In this document: piece after piece, positions 23,526 through 36,510 of the stretch
Layout of the letters: every line of letters begins with the position of its first letter
How positions within the stretch are numbered: position 1 is the first letter of the stretch
Assembly (NCBI GenBank): GCA_037577475.1
Contig: CM075183.1
Coordinates: forward strand, 14,962,971 to 15,026,970
DNA from: Chaunax sp. Z400
Lineage: Eukaryota > Chordata > Actinopteri > Lophiiformes > Chaunacidae
Reading direction: 5' to 3'
DNA length: 64,000 nucleotides
Made by a program: the position numbers and the translations under genes
The notes under the pieces: generated by a model
Seen by the model: only the letters and a program-made list of their open reading frames with translations
Told to the model about the DNA's origin: nothing
Databases searched by the model: none

Positions 23526-26500
23526 TCGACTGTGCACCTCCTCCTCTGTTCCGTTGTGAAGGTTCACAACAGTAAGCTTTCATTTGACAAGCCTGAATAA
23601 TGGCGCTTCATCGGTGGCCTTAAGTAAACACCGGCATTGACGGCACACACCGCCAGCCTTAGAGGGACTTTCATTTATTAGGGAAACTTGGCAATGTTTT
23701 CTCCAACTAGGCCCTGGTGGTTCATGTAAATGGGATTAGCAAAGGAATACAAAGCGAGTGAGAGGTGCACCTGCCTCTGTTGTCCCTCTACCCAGAGTCA
23801 GGCACAGTGCTGGAAACAGACTTCAACAGTGCTTTGGGAAATAGCAGATTGCAGGTGTGATTGTGGTGAAGGAGGAAGTAGCACAAAATAAAGTGATCCT
23901 CATCTTGATTGAGACTCCCTACGTTGATTTAGTAATTGGCAAACTAAAAGTCTTGAAGTCATCTCTCACTGAGGTCTTCAGGGTCATCAGGAAATTTCAA
24001 CACAGAGAGCTTCATTTTGCCGTTTGGGTTGCTTACATTCACCAGCTCCCTCCCTCTGTTGATCCTGCTCAGATGAAACAATCATGACGTGACTCCCTCT
24101 GAATTTTTCCTGGTTGATAACAAGCAGTGTTGTCTGCCACATGTCATTGCCGGTTTAATCTCAGCGAACATGAGTTGGCCTTGATAAAGCTACAAAGCGT
24201 ATAATGATCAAGTCCCTTTGTTTAACATTGCCCCTGCAGGAATGTTTCTCTGTCTCCTTTGAATTCCTACAAATATGATAGAAATAGCAGCCTGCCTCCT
24301 GAGCCTTTCGCTTGTTTTAATGGCAGTGTTTTTTTATAGACAGCCACATTATGGCTATCCAATTACTGTGATTATGTCCATCGATGTTTTGAGTTAAAGG
24401 TAAAGACGCTAGCTTGTAAAGGCTTTTTCCCCATGGCATTTATTTGGTTTTAAAGCAAATTATAGATGTGCGATCTAAAGAAAATAATGCCATGAATACC
24501 ATTATTTCACCATATAAAAGATCCAAATGAAATCTTATGTTATTGCGAAGCCAAATGAGTGTGAATGCGCAGGATGCAGGGAGGATATTGAGTTCTGACC
24601 CCTCATTAAAATGACACAGTTACATAGTAAGATGATGAGGGGTTGTCACGGCGCAGGATGACCTTAGAGCAGGCGAAACGAAGGGAGGCTTTGTGTTTGA
24701 GACTTTAACGAGGTGATAACATTTCCCTATCAATCAGTTTGTTGAAAGATGAAGATAACCACATCCTTATAAACAGAGACCTCCTTGTATTTCTGCCTCA
24801 ATCATCAGTATGAGCTGTTTTTGCTCACTGGAGAGATAAGGAAGACCTCTGAAACCCTCAGGAACGCACAGTATATGATCTAAGAATCCTCTTCTTGCTT
24901 TCTTGTTCGAGATTGTTTTAGTACACAGATATTCCACACAAACATGTTGGAAATTCCTAAATAAAAGCCCATATTCAAGTAATGTTCAAGTGGCAGTCTA
25001 AAAGCTCAAATAACCAGCATGAACAAATACAGGGGGGTAAAAATATTGAGCGGGTCTGGAATTACTAATCATTTCCTCTAATGGGAAATTTATTTGTAAT
25101 TTTTTTCACAGCACTGATTCCACAACAAAACAGACAATGGAAACGCATCACACTCGCCAATCTGCTCATAATGTTTCACCTCTAAATAGAAAAACTCATT
25201 ATTCACAAATTAATTTCAATTGCTTTACTGCTGTTTTTTTTCTTTTTAGCACTGTCAAATTCGGCAAATCAAACTCAGCACTCCCTGTGCTTCAGATTAG
25301 AAGTGCACACACTGTGAGAATCCGTCATTAACTTCCTAAAATAAAACAAACTTTCAAAGTAAAAGCCTCCAAACTGGAAGGATCGTGCCTTTTTTGATAT
25401 CGGAAGGATTTTATGGTGAGAAATAAAAAGTTTCACTGATGTTAGCAAAGCAATGTACAATGTAGACCCAAATATTGAGCCTATTCAGTCCAATGGGAAT
25501 TTCTTGTATGTTACACAAAAAAACTGTTTTGTTTTGTTTTGTTTTTTCCCTGGTTCCTGGTTCCCATATTTTTTAATTTTTTTAATTTTTTACATGACTC
25601 TGTTGGAGGTTTATTTCTGAAGTACAATAAAACCTAATTAGAAAGCCACATCTCTAAATCCTCTCTCTGACATGTAGTCGGATAGAAGAGAGAGAAAAAT
25701 ACCCCACATCCAGAAGACACATTGTCTGTGTCTCCACCACCACACAAACGCACACACGCGCGCACATTTTGAGATCATCCTTCAACTTCAGTGAGAGAAA
25801 ACAAGTGAGAAGAACCAAATGGTGAACAGGAAGGGAGAAATGAGGGGACACAGAAAGCAGGCCGCCGAGCTAGCAGGGGAGGAAAGAGCGGGAGATCAAC
25901 CTTAGCCAGAATCAATTTCCCAGACCCAGAGTTCATTTCATCAATCAGCACACAGATAGAAGCACACACACCACGGGTCGACTTGGATTCCTGCCCAGCA
26001 CACACTAATGTCCACTTCTCCCTTCCTTCCTTCTGCATTGGTATAAATGGCCTGTGCACTGCAGCTTTTCACGCCCAGTCATCATCCTTGTTCCAAGTGG
26101 AACATTCCAGCAGTGAGTCCGCTTAACGATTAGCATTTCCTCATATACCAGGACCTATAATACAGATGCTTTTTTCCCCCTTACTCCTGGCTTACATTAT
26201 TTCAGTGCAGGAAAAAGGAGAAAGGGAGCTAAAAAATGTTTGGGAGTCTGCAGCAGCAGAGCGAGGTGCTACATTTGACAGATGGAGTGGCAGTGTGCTA
26301 ATAGCAGTAAAATAGCAGCAAGCCACCATCACGACTGCACAGACTCCGATGATGGTCTGGTGGTGTGCTGCTTGGGCGCACTCCCCCTGTCTCTCTCTAG
26401 GCATTTTTCCACTGAGGCTGGAAACGATGAAATTTTGTCGAATGAGCCCAATGTTTTTCAAAATGCAATTATGCTGCTGTGTGCATGAAAAGCGAGAAAA

Positions 26501-26879
26501 AACAAGATTCCCCCGTATGGTGATAAATTACATGGAGGAAACAGAAATGCCAGCCGGCAAAGCTTTGGCAATGGAATTGCATCATGGTAAGAAAAGGCAT
26601 GGAGCTGTGGTTGGTTTGAATATTTGAAACCTCTAACGTTCTTCCTTATTCAACCAACCAGCCATCCATGACTTTATTCCAGCTGCTATCCATAACTGTA
26701 TTATCACAGTCTTAAATGAATTGCTTGATATGTTGGTCACCTAGCAATAACAAGACTTCGAGAAGTCTGGCCAAGAAACTTTGTCTTAGTATGGCTCTAA
26801 AAACTACGGTATAAATGCTAATTAGTGAGCACTGGAGGTGCTAATTAAGTTAAGTCACACTACCTATTAACAGCATGTC

Positions 26880-26950
26880 AAGCTTTGCTAACTAGGTGTT
26901 GGCGGTAGCGTCATATTTACCATATAGACACAAGAGTGGTATCGATGCTT
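26880..26950 (-). repeat. GCTAAC-type repeat fragment
   Basis: It contains CATATTTACCATATAGACAC and AAGAGTGGTATC. The closely similar AGACATGAGAGTGGTATC occurs at 27548, so two pieces of one family lie about 600 bp apart. Confidence 0.5.
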
Positions 26951-27359
26951 TGACCTGAAAGTGAAGAAGCCACATGAGAGTGAAATATATTGTCACCGTG
27001 AGCCGTCATAAGTGTTTACATTCTCACAGTTTACTCCAGAAGTTACTTTGTTGATTTTCTTGTTTTAATTAAATGAATGGATTCTTCTTCTTTCGTTGGA
27101 GATGTTTCAACAATGGGACTGGCCAATAAAATAGTTTGAAAACTGGGTTGATTTGTAAAGAACTCACTATTCTAGTTCAACGTTTTTACTTTCAGAGGTA
27201 ATTGAGAACTATGCATTTACACATTAGCAATTACACCACACAGTGTGGCAATATGGCTTTTGTGTAGTCTTAATGTTACTAGGCTCGCAACCTTGTCATC
27301 ATCATGAAGTTGCCACCATTAGAGATTTCTGGAACTCACTGCCTCCTGGTTAGAAATAG

Positions 27360-27570
27360 TCACCCACATAGTTTGACATTCTGGAAAATTATTTTATTTA
27401 ATTTCCTCAAATCTTTGCTGTAAATTTGATTTTCAACACCCATTTACAGAATAGATCTTTCTTGTTTAAAACATGCTAAGCTAAGCTAACCGGCTGCTGG
27501 ATGAAGCTTCTTAATTACTTATTATTTATTTATTTTTATACGTACAGACATGAGAGTGGTATCTTTTTTT
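27360..27570 (-). repeat. GTTAGCTTAGC-type repeat, reverse orientation
   Basis: ATAGTTTGACATTCTGGAAA, then ACATGCTAAGCTAAGCTAAC and CATGAGAGTGGTATC are the usual blocks of this dispersed teleost repeat. Confidence 0.6.
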
Positions 27571-28704
27571 CTCTCTTTTTTATTTTTGTCTGCAAAAACT
27601 ATAATTAGAGTATTTCCAACAATGTCAGTAGTTCTATAATTTTCAAACTTTGACACTTATAATATGAGACCTCCAGATTCCCAGGGGGGGAAAAAAAAAG
27701 AAGTTTTAAGGGCATAATATCGGTGTCCTCACATCCAACATTGTTTGCATCACTTATATAGCTGTCCCCCTCAGGGACACAAGGTAATAACACAGAAAAG
27801 GCATTTTTCATTCCGTATGACCTTTTAAAGTTATTTTGTATAAATTATAGATGACATTTGTTCAACCATTTTGCAGGCCTTAAAAAAAAATTCAACTGGA
27901 TGCAGTATTCTGATTAAAAATGCAATTGGTCTGCTTCAGAGCTTCCTTTCTCACAGTTTGACTTTAACCTATTTAGTCTACAGCACTGTCTATATATCAG
28001 AATTTCATTCTCTGGTTTGAATGAGGGAGAACTGCCTCTCTATATTTCATAATAGTAATGAATAATTTGCAACACATTGATGTGATAATCTATTGCATGT
28101 CCAAATGACGCACCATATGGGAGCATAGTTATTTATTTATTTTTGCTTTTCTTCAGATGATCCTATAAATTTCAGATTTTGGCCAGTAAGAAAACTGATC
28201 TTTATTCCAATATTAATTTTTGCTACATATCGTATGCTCAGCTCCCTTGGTTGTTTTATTCACTCTTGTGGATCAATTATCCATTGAATATTCCCTCTGA
28301 CCAACTTCTCAATTTGTCTCTTCTGTATGCAAAAAAAAAAGAGAAAAAGAAAAAGTGAGACAGCCTTGTGTGCAAGTCCATCAATCCTTTTCCCTGAAAA
28401 GCCATTACTTCAGTGTTTTAAGAAGCGCTGAAAGAATTGCTCTGGTGAACAAAGGAAAAAGAAAAATGTCAGTGCCTGAAGAAAAAGAGCTCCTTAATTG
28501 AGAGTGAATCTACCCCTGCCTCTAGCTGAATGTCAAAAGGTGTGATTGGAGATTGTTGCAGATAATGAATAATCACATCAAAGTTGGTGGGTTGCCTGTG
28601 CATGTGTTCCTATAACGTCTACCTGTTTTGTGCATGTGTGCATTTGTCTATTGCATCCTAGCAGGTGCAGAGGTGTGTTTTCACTCTTGCAGCAGTCTTT
28701 CACT

Positions 28705-28733
28705 ATATATGTGTGTGTGTGTGTGTGCGCGCA
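28705..28733. repeat. (TG)n microsatellite
   Basis: ATAT followed by TG repeats and GCGCGC. Confidence 0.95.
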
Positions 28734-30136
28734 TGTCTCTGTCACAGTTTGTGTCTCTGTCTGGGTTTGGGCGACTTAATATGTGCAGGGTATGTTTTGA
28801 ATGAGGAAAAGCCAGCTGGTGCTATTTGAAATTCTCTGCCAGCACCAGTGAGTTGAACACAATCAACCCTCTGTCTCCCCTCGCTATCACGGTGATTTAA
28901 AGCAAACGCACAACTTAACATTATGAGATAATCACTGGGGTCCGTCACACGTTAGCTCTCTGATTGTAAAGCCACTTTCTTTCTTTTTTCCTCCTAGAAA
29001 TTAATTTGATAGGCTCAAGCACACGAGTTATGTTATCGCCTTTGCTTTTTACCCCTGTGCTGCTATGCTAAAGCTAAAGCCCTTTCATGAAGACGTTCTG
29101 TGGCGTGACACACCGCTTTTTTTTCTCCAATGTATAACTTCCATCTTCAACATTACAAGTGTGTAAACCGGCTTTTAAAGATGTGCAAAGAGTTCATCAT
29201 AACCCAAAGTGATTTTTCATCAGAAGTGTGGTTTCCTCTTTGAAGTGTGTTTCTATTATTAGCAGCAGTGCAGGAAAGTTGTAATAATTATGCATTTTGA
29301 CCACCTACTGCACTGTAAAGCCTTAGAAGCAGCTTCTTCTTTTTTTTCCAAGGGCAGTGAGACTCTTTTGCCCGGAAGCAGAAATACCAGGAATTTCTTT
29401 GCTTGACCAATTAGCATTCCATTTATAAATCTTGCTATTGGCATTGTTAAATCTTTACTGGCTCTTAATTTTTCATCTTGTCTCAATAATGATCCTGTTT
29501 CTTCCTCGCTTGCTAGCTTCAGCATCGCTTTGGAGAGATTAAAGAAGGCATAAGCAGGGAGAGATGGTTGCAGATCGTTGCGATCAGGAAATACCTTGTG
29601 CATCCATTGGAATGTCACAGTGATGGTTTTTTTGTGCTTTTGTGTACTGGGATTGTCTGCATGGAAGTGCATTAATCACTCCAATTATAGCCTCACATAA
29701 TGTAAAAACTGGCCTCTAGCCTTGTTATCACTGGCTGTGATTCATATACACAATTACCGCTCCTTGTAGATAAAAGGTAACAAAAGCAACCTAAGAACAT
29801 GTTCGGTGTCATTACGGCTCCAGGCGTTGCTGCTACTTGTTGATTATCCATGTCCAAAAGCATCACTGGCATAAAAATGTCATGAAATCACTCAAAAGCA
29901 TGATTATAGAGTTTTCCGTTGAAAAGAAAAACAAGGAATGCTTCACAGTTCATCTTTGCACCATCCCACAGGATTATGTTATTTTATTTTATTTTTTTTA
30001 TTTTTTTTTAGTCCTTGACTCTCTTTCATCCTCCTTCACTAACATCATACCATTTACCAAAATCACCATGTCAAACAACAGCAGCCCATGGCCAGCTAAG
30101 CGTCTTTTCACTAAATCAATGCTTTGGGCTCCCTAG

Positions 30137-30320
30137 GCTATGGTGGAGACGGTCAACAATTTGCTGCAGCCACAGGCCCAGGGAGCGTGGGGGGAGCTGA
30201 GCACGGGCGAGCAGCTGAGGGCCGCCACCATGCTGCTGGACACGGTGGAGCAAGGGGCCTTTGTCCTGGCAGATAACCTACTGAAGACCGACATTGTGCA
30301 AGAGAACACTGACAACATCC
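30137..30320 (+). CDS. adgrl3: adgrl3 exon: GAIN subdomain A, central helices
   Basis: This exon reads AMVETVNNLLQPQAQGAWGE, continues through TMLLDTVEQGAFVLADNL, and ends TENTDNI-type sequence (QENTDNI) with one base of a split codon. It encodes the helical bundle of GAIN subdomain A. The acceptor CTCCCTAG has a poor polypyrimidine tract next to it, but a T-rich run lies about 120 bp upstream; the donor GTGAGT is optimal. The sequence is far richer in G and C than the flanking intron. The start was chosen because GCT ATG GTG GAG continues the phase-0 end of the microexon and gives the family's AMVETV. The ATG inside is not a translation start. Confidence 0.95.
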
Positions 30321-33300
30321 GTGAGTAGACATCATGGAAATCTCTCTTATAGGATTGTTTCTATGGGTGTATTAGACAAGATTGCACCCCAGTCCTTTCT
30401 ATGAAAGCTGCTAACTTTATTCAGGCTTCCATATTTTGTGTTGGCACCACAGTCCTTCTCCAGTCCAACGTTTTGAAAGCATCCAAACCAGCCAATACTG
30501 CTCTTCTAGACTTTTCAAAATGTCCTAATTTCAAATCCACTCATGTGTCCACTTTTGTGCCAGTGTGCATCATGTAATACTGTAATAGAGTGAAGCAACT
30601 GCGCCAAAATGGTTGTGGGGCTCATCGCTGATGGAAATGAGGAAAATACAAAACAAGGGCAAAAGTAAAAGAAATAATAGGAGACTAGATTATAAGTTTA
30701 TTATATGATATTAGAACTTATTAGAAAATAAGGACATTTTCAGGAAAATACACTTAAATTTGGTTTTGTTTGCATGTTTAAATGACATATGACATAATTG
30801 AATATTTGAATCAGAAACTTTTGGGATTGTTAATTATGATATCTATAAAATTAGAAACAATATCAACATTTATAGAAGCGTTGCTTTTAAAGAGGTGAAT
30901 GTTTGTTTTGGTCTTTATCCTGTTTTCTAGTGATTTGGAACCGTGTCATCTTTCTCTGGTCTTGTCATTGGCGCAGGGGGTTACAAAGTTCACCGTACTC
31001 CTATTGATCCGGGGCACTCTGATATTGACAGCAGAGCTCTTGAGGCTGGGGAACAAGTGTGAAGGTCACTGGATTAATGCTTTACCCCCTCACAGGAGGT
31101 TAAGTTTGGCAGGGCAGCTAATGGCTGATGGCAGTCAGCTGTGAATTGACTATTATCTCAAATGATTGTGTTCATATTCGTGTCGAATAGCTGGAACTAA
31201 CCACTAGCTGCGCTGATCAGGTATCAGCTTGCATTATTAAGTCTATAAATGCCAAGTGAGCACCAATGAGGGAACTTCAATCATCAGACATTGTCTCTAG
31301 TGGTGCTTTTCAATACTGGAATCCATCACATACCCCTCAAATGTAGAATTTATTATATTGCAGTTTATGTTTGTTTGGAAACAAAGGACAAAAAAAAATA
31401 AGATAAAATTAAATGACCTGTTTTGCAGACAGTGGCTACTAGTAGGGCAAGGGGAATTAAGAAAAGAATAGTTTATGATGTATGGCCTTCCTCTCTGAAC
31501 AAGCATTTTTTTTAACACACACACCCCCTCCCCTAAGTTCCTGTTGCCATGGCAACGTAAAAAAAAATATAGGTCTGCTGACTTAAAAGGAAGCAAGCGT
31601 AAGGAGAATTAATAAAAAGGATTTTATTGTATCTGGCACACAATTCATCTGGGTATTAAGGAGATTCTGGGCTCGTTTGGAGAGGGGAACGAGACAATGC
31701 CTGCGATTTTATAGCGCGTAGCGGTAGTCTGGTTAATTATGTGCCGGTGACATGTTTACTATGCTTATCTCCCTGTTTGCGCCGCTTATTTTGTGCAGCC
31801 CGATTGGCTCATGCAGTACATGATGAGGTCCACTTAAACACCGGGAGTCACCGCAGCAGCTTATCATTCATGCCTCACATTGACTTACATCTATGTAAGT
31901 GAGGGGTTTTTGTTGTGCAGGTGGACTGCAGCTCATAAGCTTTGCACCCGTTGACACCTTCTCGATGTCACTGCGCCGTAACAGTAAATCCTGAACAGTA
32001 AGAAAGCCGTGTTCCAATTTTAGGCTCATGCTGATAATGAGATCTATTTTCTTCGCTTTCAAAGACGGAAGATATTTGCACACCCATTGTGTCTTGTGTT
32101 TGTGTTTACACGTCACAGTGCATGTGCTCGTCTAGGGCTTTGTCTGCACAAGAGTGCACTTCTCTCTCTGCATGATAATCTCATGAGCAGATTTCTGCCG
32201 ATTAGGGTGTATTGAAGGCATCGCCTCGGGTCCAACAATCACTATGGCATCAAAGAAAGTCCCCAAAGCCCATTGTAAGCTCTTTTTCGCAACCACACAG
32301 GGAAAGGAGAGTGAGAGAGAGAGGGTGAAGAAAAATGCTTCCTTTATTCCGACGACAGGCTTGGAATCCAGGGAATGGGAAGCTATCTGGGGTATTGTCT
32401 TAGCTATGTTGAATAGGAATGTATCACCAACATCCCCAAGCTTTTGGAAAAGCACAAGAGAATGTTAATTCAAAGGTTTTGGTTTTTTTTGGGGGGGGGT
32501 TTTGTAAGAGAAAGTATGCAAAGCTTTGGTATGTGAGCAGATACAAAGGGAGGATTAAATATGGCCTCTTTGTATCTTTCCGTGGGCGCTAACCTTTATA
32601 AAAGGCAGAGGTGTCATTGTCCACTGACATCAGATCAGCTGAATGTTTCACCAGGCTTAATGAAGTTTCTATTATTATTTTTTTTTTTACATTTGATGAA
32701 ATTTTGTTTCATGTTGAGACCCTCCACTGCAGACTAAAGCCAGTCTGTAAAGGTGAATGCATTGTACCGGACGGATCATGGTCGGAAATGGTCGCCTTCT
32801 CCGAAAGGTGAAAATGAATCTTGTCCCCTTTTCTAAATAATAGTCTGATACTGGTAATGTCGCTGTATATGCAAAATACTACGAAATCGAGTGCCACTCC
32901 TGTCGGTGCATAAGAATGAAAGATAAATATATATATATTGCTTGAGGGCAATTCGGATTCAGTAGGGACGAGACACACAGCATTATTTTGTAAGCTCTGT
33001 GGTATGGATGGTATTATCTTTAAACCACGCCAGGCCTAGCTGCTTCTCTCAGACTCCAGTCTGAGATACGATGATGACTGGCTGCTTTTGGTAGCAAAGA
33101 TTTACTGTCCAGACAGCAGAGTGTTATCGATCGCCGCGTAAAGAAGCTCCCAAAATGTTGATCTTGTCCTTTAAAGTTCATTCGACGTCTTGATTTCACA
33201 TATCTTTTATGTTTTTTTTTCAAAATATCAATACTTTGACTGCATTTCATCTCTTTGGCATGTTTATTTGTAACGGCTGGAGAAATAATGACCTTCCTTT

Positions 33301-34943
33301 GCATAAACTACGTTATCATGACACGCCTCTGCAATAATGGCAGCTTGTTTCTCCGTGCTTACTGCCTGGATCAGTCCATGCAGCTCCCCTCTTAGTTTTC
33401 ATCTTCTAATTTTTGACTGGCAACTCCTGCCTATCAATGCCACGGCGGATCCTTCATGCTTTTCGAGTTCCTGTGACATTTAGGAATGCCTAGACTTCAC
33501 ACAGGTCACCCGTACTTCAGATGAGAGCACACTCGACTGCTTTATTGCACTGAATTGTATCATACCATAATAACTTTGATGTGATGAGCTTTTTATTTCA
33601 GCAAGGCTCCTATCAGCATCTCATTTCCCTCCGCTGCATGACAGCGGGGTCTTTGAACCATAAATTCGGAGCTCGCTTCAGACACAACAGCTGTTGAGCT
33701 GCCGCAGAAATACACCAGCACTTTTCTTCCCTAACTGATCTTTATCTCCTCCTTGTGTCTCCAGCTCTATTCCGCTCTCCTCCACAAAAAGCCTTGAAAT
33801 GAAGGCGTCTTTTCTTTTCTTTTTTTCAAATGGGGAAAGGCACCCTTTGTTTTTAAAGTTTGAGAGGAAACAATATCACCCGAACACTTGATAGTCAAGA
33901 AGACAATAGTGAGGCACTAACCTCCATCACACACAAAGGTGTGTGAATCAAGAAAGGATGTGTGAGAATCTAGTGCTGATTGGGGATACATTGATTATTA
34001 GAATCAGCTACTTGAGGGAAAGAAAGAAAATCATTGGAGTGTTTGAAATTGTGGCTTCTGCATGCTGAGGTTTAATTTATGCTAATTTAATTTAGCACTT
34101 TTTTACGACATTACTGCAAATTGAGATAATGTGTCAAAGATAGCATGTTTTGGCTGTGCTGTACATTAAATCTATTGCGTTGTGCATGTGATGTGGAACA
34201 AAAAGGTGGGGGGGGAAAAGGCATTCCCATCAACAGAGAGCTTAAAACAATTGTTTACTATCAGTGCGGCCCATATTTTCCATTAAATGTAATTACCGTT
34301 AGTAATGGACTTTGGCATCCATGTTTCCTTTCTCGGGCGCTGGAATATTATTTTAGCGCCAAGTTATATGTTTTGGAGCGTTCAGGCGATGTGGTAATTA
34401 AAAGTTGGCAAGTCGAAATGGTGATAAGCCTCATAGAAGAACTCGGGTCAAAGAAAAAGATTGATAAATTCGCCACTGTGCTCAACAGCCTTATAATCAA
34501 CACATTAACATGGAGAGATAAGATAAGATATGTTTTTGAACATGCAAGCTAGCTTTTCCCCCCAGCTACTGGTCTTTATGCTAAGCTATGCTAAGCTATG
34601 CAGATAGTTGCGCCATTGCACTCTATTGGGCCTCTGTAGTTCCTGCAGCACTTTTTTCCTTCAAGCTCACTAGCTTGTGTCTCACCATCTCCTTATTAAC
34701 AAAAATGTAATTGAGGGTGTCTCCCAACTTAGAACAATATGTTTAACCTTGATAATTTTTTTCTAAATATTTATACTGTGACTGCATGTCAACATATTGC
34801 AGTTTTCTCTTTTCCTTTCTGCTATTCGTTTCAAAGGCTGTACAATAATGGTTTAATAGTTACATCCTTAACATAAACTACAAAAACAAAACATTACTGA
34901 TTAGCAGATGTTGTCTTGCTTGGGTTTGTTCTATGTTTTGCAG
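30321..34943. other. intron, 4.6 kb
   Basis: Mostly unique sequence, with A- and T-rich runs, a G9 run near 32.5 kb, and a repeat fragment at 34.54-34.63 kb. The stretches 31660-31870 and 34220-34510 look like candidate noncoding elements. Confidence 0.88.
34540..34640 (-). repeat. GTTAGCTTAGC-type repeat fragment
   Basis: CTTTATGCTAAGCTATGCTA followed by AGCTATGCAGATAG is the reverse complement of the block at 5270. Confidence 0.55.
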
Positions 34944-35066
34944 AGCTCGAGGTTGCAAGGATGAGCACAGATGGGAATTTGCCTGATCTGAAGTTCCCAC
35001 AGACTGGAGGACAGGGCAACGCCATCCACCTCTCGGCGAACACGTTAAAGCAGCACGGAAGAAACG
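34944..35066 (+). CDS. adgrl3: adgrl3 exon: GAIN subdomain B, first strands
   Basis: With the single C carried over from the previous exon this reads QLEVARMSTDGNLPDLKFPQ, then GNAIHLSANTLKQHGRN. The exon enters with two bases of a split codon and leaves with one. It encodes the first beta strands of GAIN subdomain B. Acceptor TTTTGCAG and donor GTGGGT are both usable. LEVARxSTxGNL and IxLSANTLKQ are family signatures. The loop TGGQG is the variable part compared with the mammalian protein. Confidence 0.94.
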
Positions 35067-36304
35067 GTGGGTCGTCAAAACCTTTGAATCTGCTTTGTTT
35101 TTTGTTTGAAATGCAATCATATGTGCATAATTTAAGTTTGTGTGTTGTCCAGGCTTGTGATAAAACTTAAACAGACAAAATGTGACTTGAAAAACTTCCA
35201 TCCACTGTAATAAATCAAAAATTCTTTTTATGTTTTTCACATCGTTCATGGATCCTCCTGCAGCCTTCAGAAAGGACCCTGACTGTAGAATTAGTTGGAC
35301 TCAAGCGCCGCGTCTTAACTGTAAATGAGGAAGTTACGCGCGATGCATGGCTATCTTCAGGAGCAGAAGCATTTTTAGATTTTATTATCAGCTCATGCAA
35401 ATAAGAAAGGTTTCAAGCTGCTCCCGGTTGCTAAGTCCACGTCCAGCCGTACCCAGGTGGATCGTTATACCGGGGTAGCGGATGTATCTATGTCATCCAG
35501 CGCCATAACACCGTTATTGTTTTCTTTTCATTTGAATGAGTGATTTCATTCAGAGCAGGAGGGAAGTTTTTCTTTACATCAGAGCACAAATGTGAGACAG
35601 CAGGAGTTGAGAGAGTCATATTTAAGAGAGAAAGAGACGGGAAAAACATTAACGAGAAAACATCTCCAATGCTGTAAGGATGCTGAATAACATAACTGCT
35701 TTGAGGAGTGATTCTGGCCACCTTGACACTGCTCTCCTCCTTCTCCGACAAACACTCTCTGGATTCTTTTAATAATAAAGCTTCAACTAAGAGGCTATTC
35801 CCATGTTTTTTCTAATATTTCTGTAAAATTGTAAAATTCAATAGTACGTATAAACCAGATAACATGCTTGCTTCTTCGTTCATGATAGAACAATTGGAAA
35901 CATGGAATGGAAAGACAAAAAACAGACCCATCATAAACATTCTTGTCACTTGCGACACTAATGGCCAAAAGTGTATGGACACTGTTTGTCCATGAAATAT
36001 TTTTCTAAAAGTGTTTTTGCCAGCCGGCAACTTCAAGGTTCTTTATTTAGAATGGCTACCAGCTACCTCTGATCTTTCCAACAACGTTTACCATGCACCA
36101 CAGGCTGCTGCGATCTTCCTACTATCAGGTTATACAGTAGCTTAAATTAGCCCAGAGAAAATGGTTAAAAATATGAAAACATTATTATAGCATTTTCGCT
36201 ATCTAAAATAATTAATATCGTTTTCTTGTTGCAAAACTGGGTAGTCAAATTCTCATATCATATTCTTTGATCAAATGTCACTTTCCCCAATCATCGTCTT
36301 GCAG
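35067..36304. other. intron, 1.2 kb
   Basis: Nothing beyond unique AT-rich sequence is seen. Confidence 0.9.
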
Positions 36305-36510
36305 GTGAGATCCGGATTGCGTTCGTCCTTTACAAACACATCGGTGTCTACCTTTCAACGGAGAATGCCAGCATGAAGCTGGGCAGTGAAGCCATGGCTA
36401 CAAATTACTCTGTGATTGTCAACTCACCGGTTATCACGGCTGCCATCAACAAGGACTCAAACAAAGTCTACCTCTCTGACCCTGTCATTTTCACCATCAG
36501 ACATCTACAG
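36305..36510 (+). CDS. adgrl3: adgrl3 exon: GAIN subdomain B core
   Basis: This exon starts GEIRIAFVLYKHIGVYLSTE once the split Gly codon is joined, and ends DPVIFTIRHLQ in phase 0 (68 complete codons). It contains STENASMKLG and SVIVNSPVITAAINK, strands of the GAIN beta sandwich that hold the cleaved tethered agonist. Two sequons are visible, NAS and NYS. Acceptor CTTGCAG, donor GTAATT. Compared with the mammalian protein it has INKDSNKVYL where one extra residue is usual (INKEFSNKVYL as recalled), a one-codon difference in a surface loop. Confidence 0.95.

Larger units (their letters stand above)
20228..30136. other. intron, 9.9 kb (largest)
   Basis: This holds the repeats listed at 20.4, 21.8, 23.2, 26.9 and 27.4 kb and a TG microsatellite at 28.7 kb. 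The segment 24-26.7 kb appears unique. No exon was recognised. Confidence 0.88.

Noticed and set aside
29259..29672. 137-codon minus-strand open frame
   Set aside because: No domain recognised and no splice context; AT-rich and best seen as chance or noncoding conserved sequence.
30210..30320. ATG codons in the GAIN exon as translation starts
   Set aside because: They are internal to a conserved coding exon that continues from upstream exons.
34145..34552. 135-codon open frame as a possible gene
   Set aside because: No known domain, no splice or promoter context; the sequence looks more like noncoding constraint.
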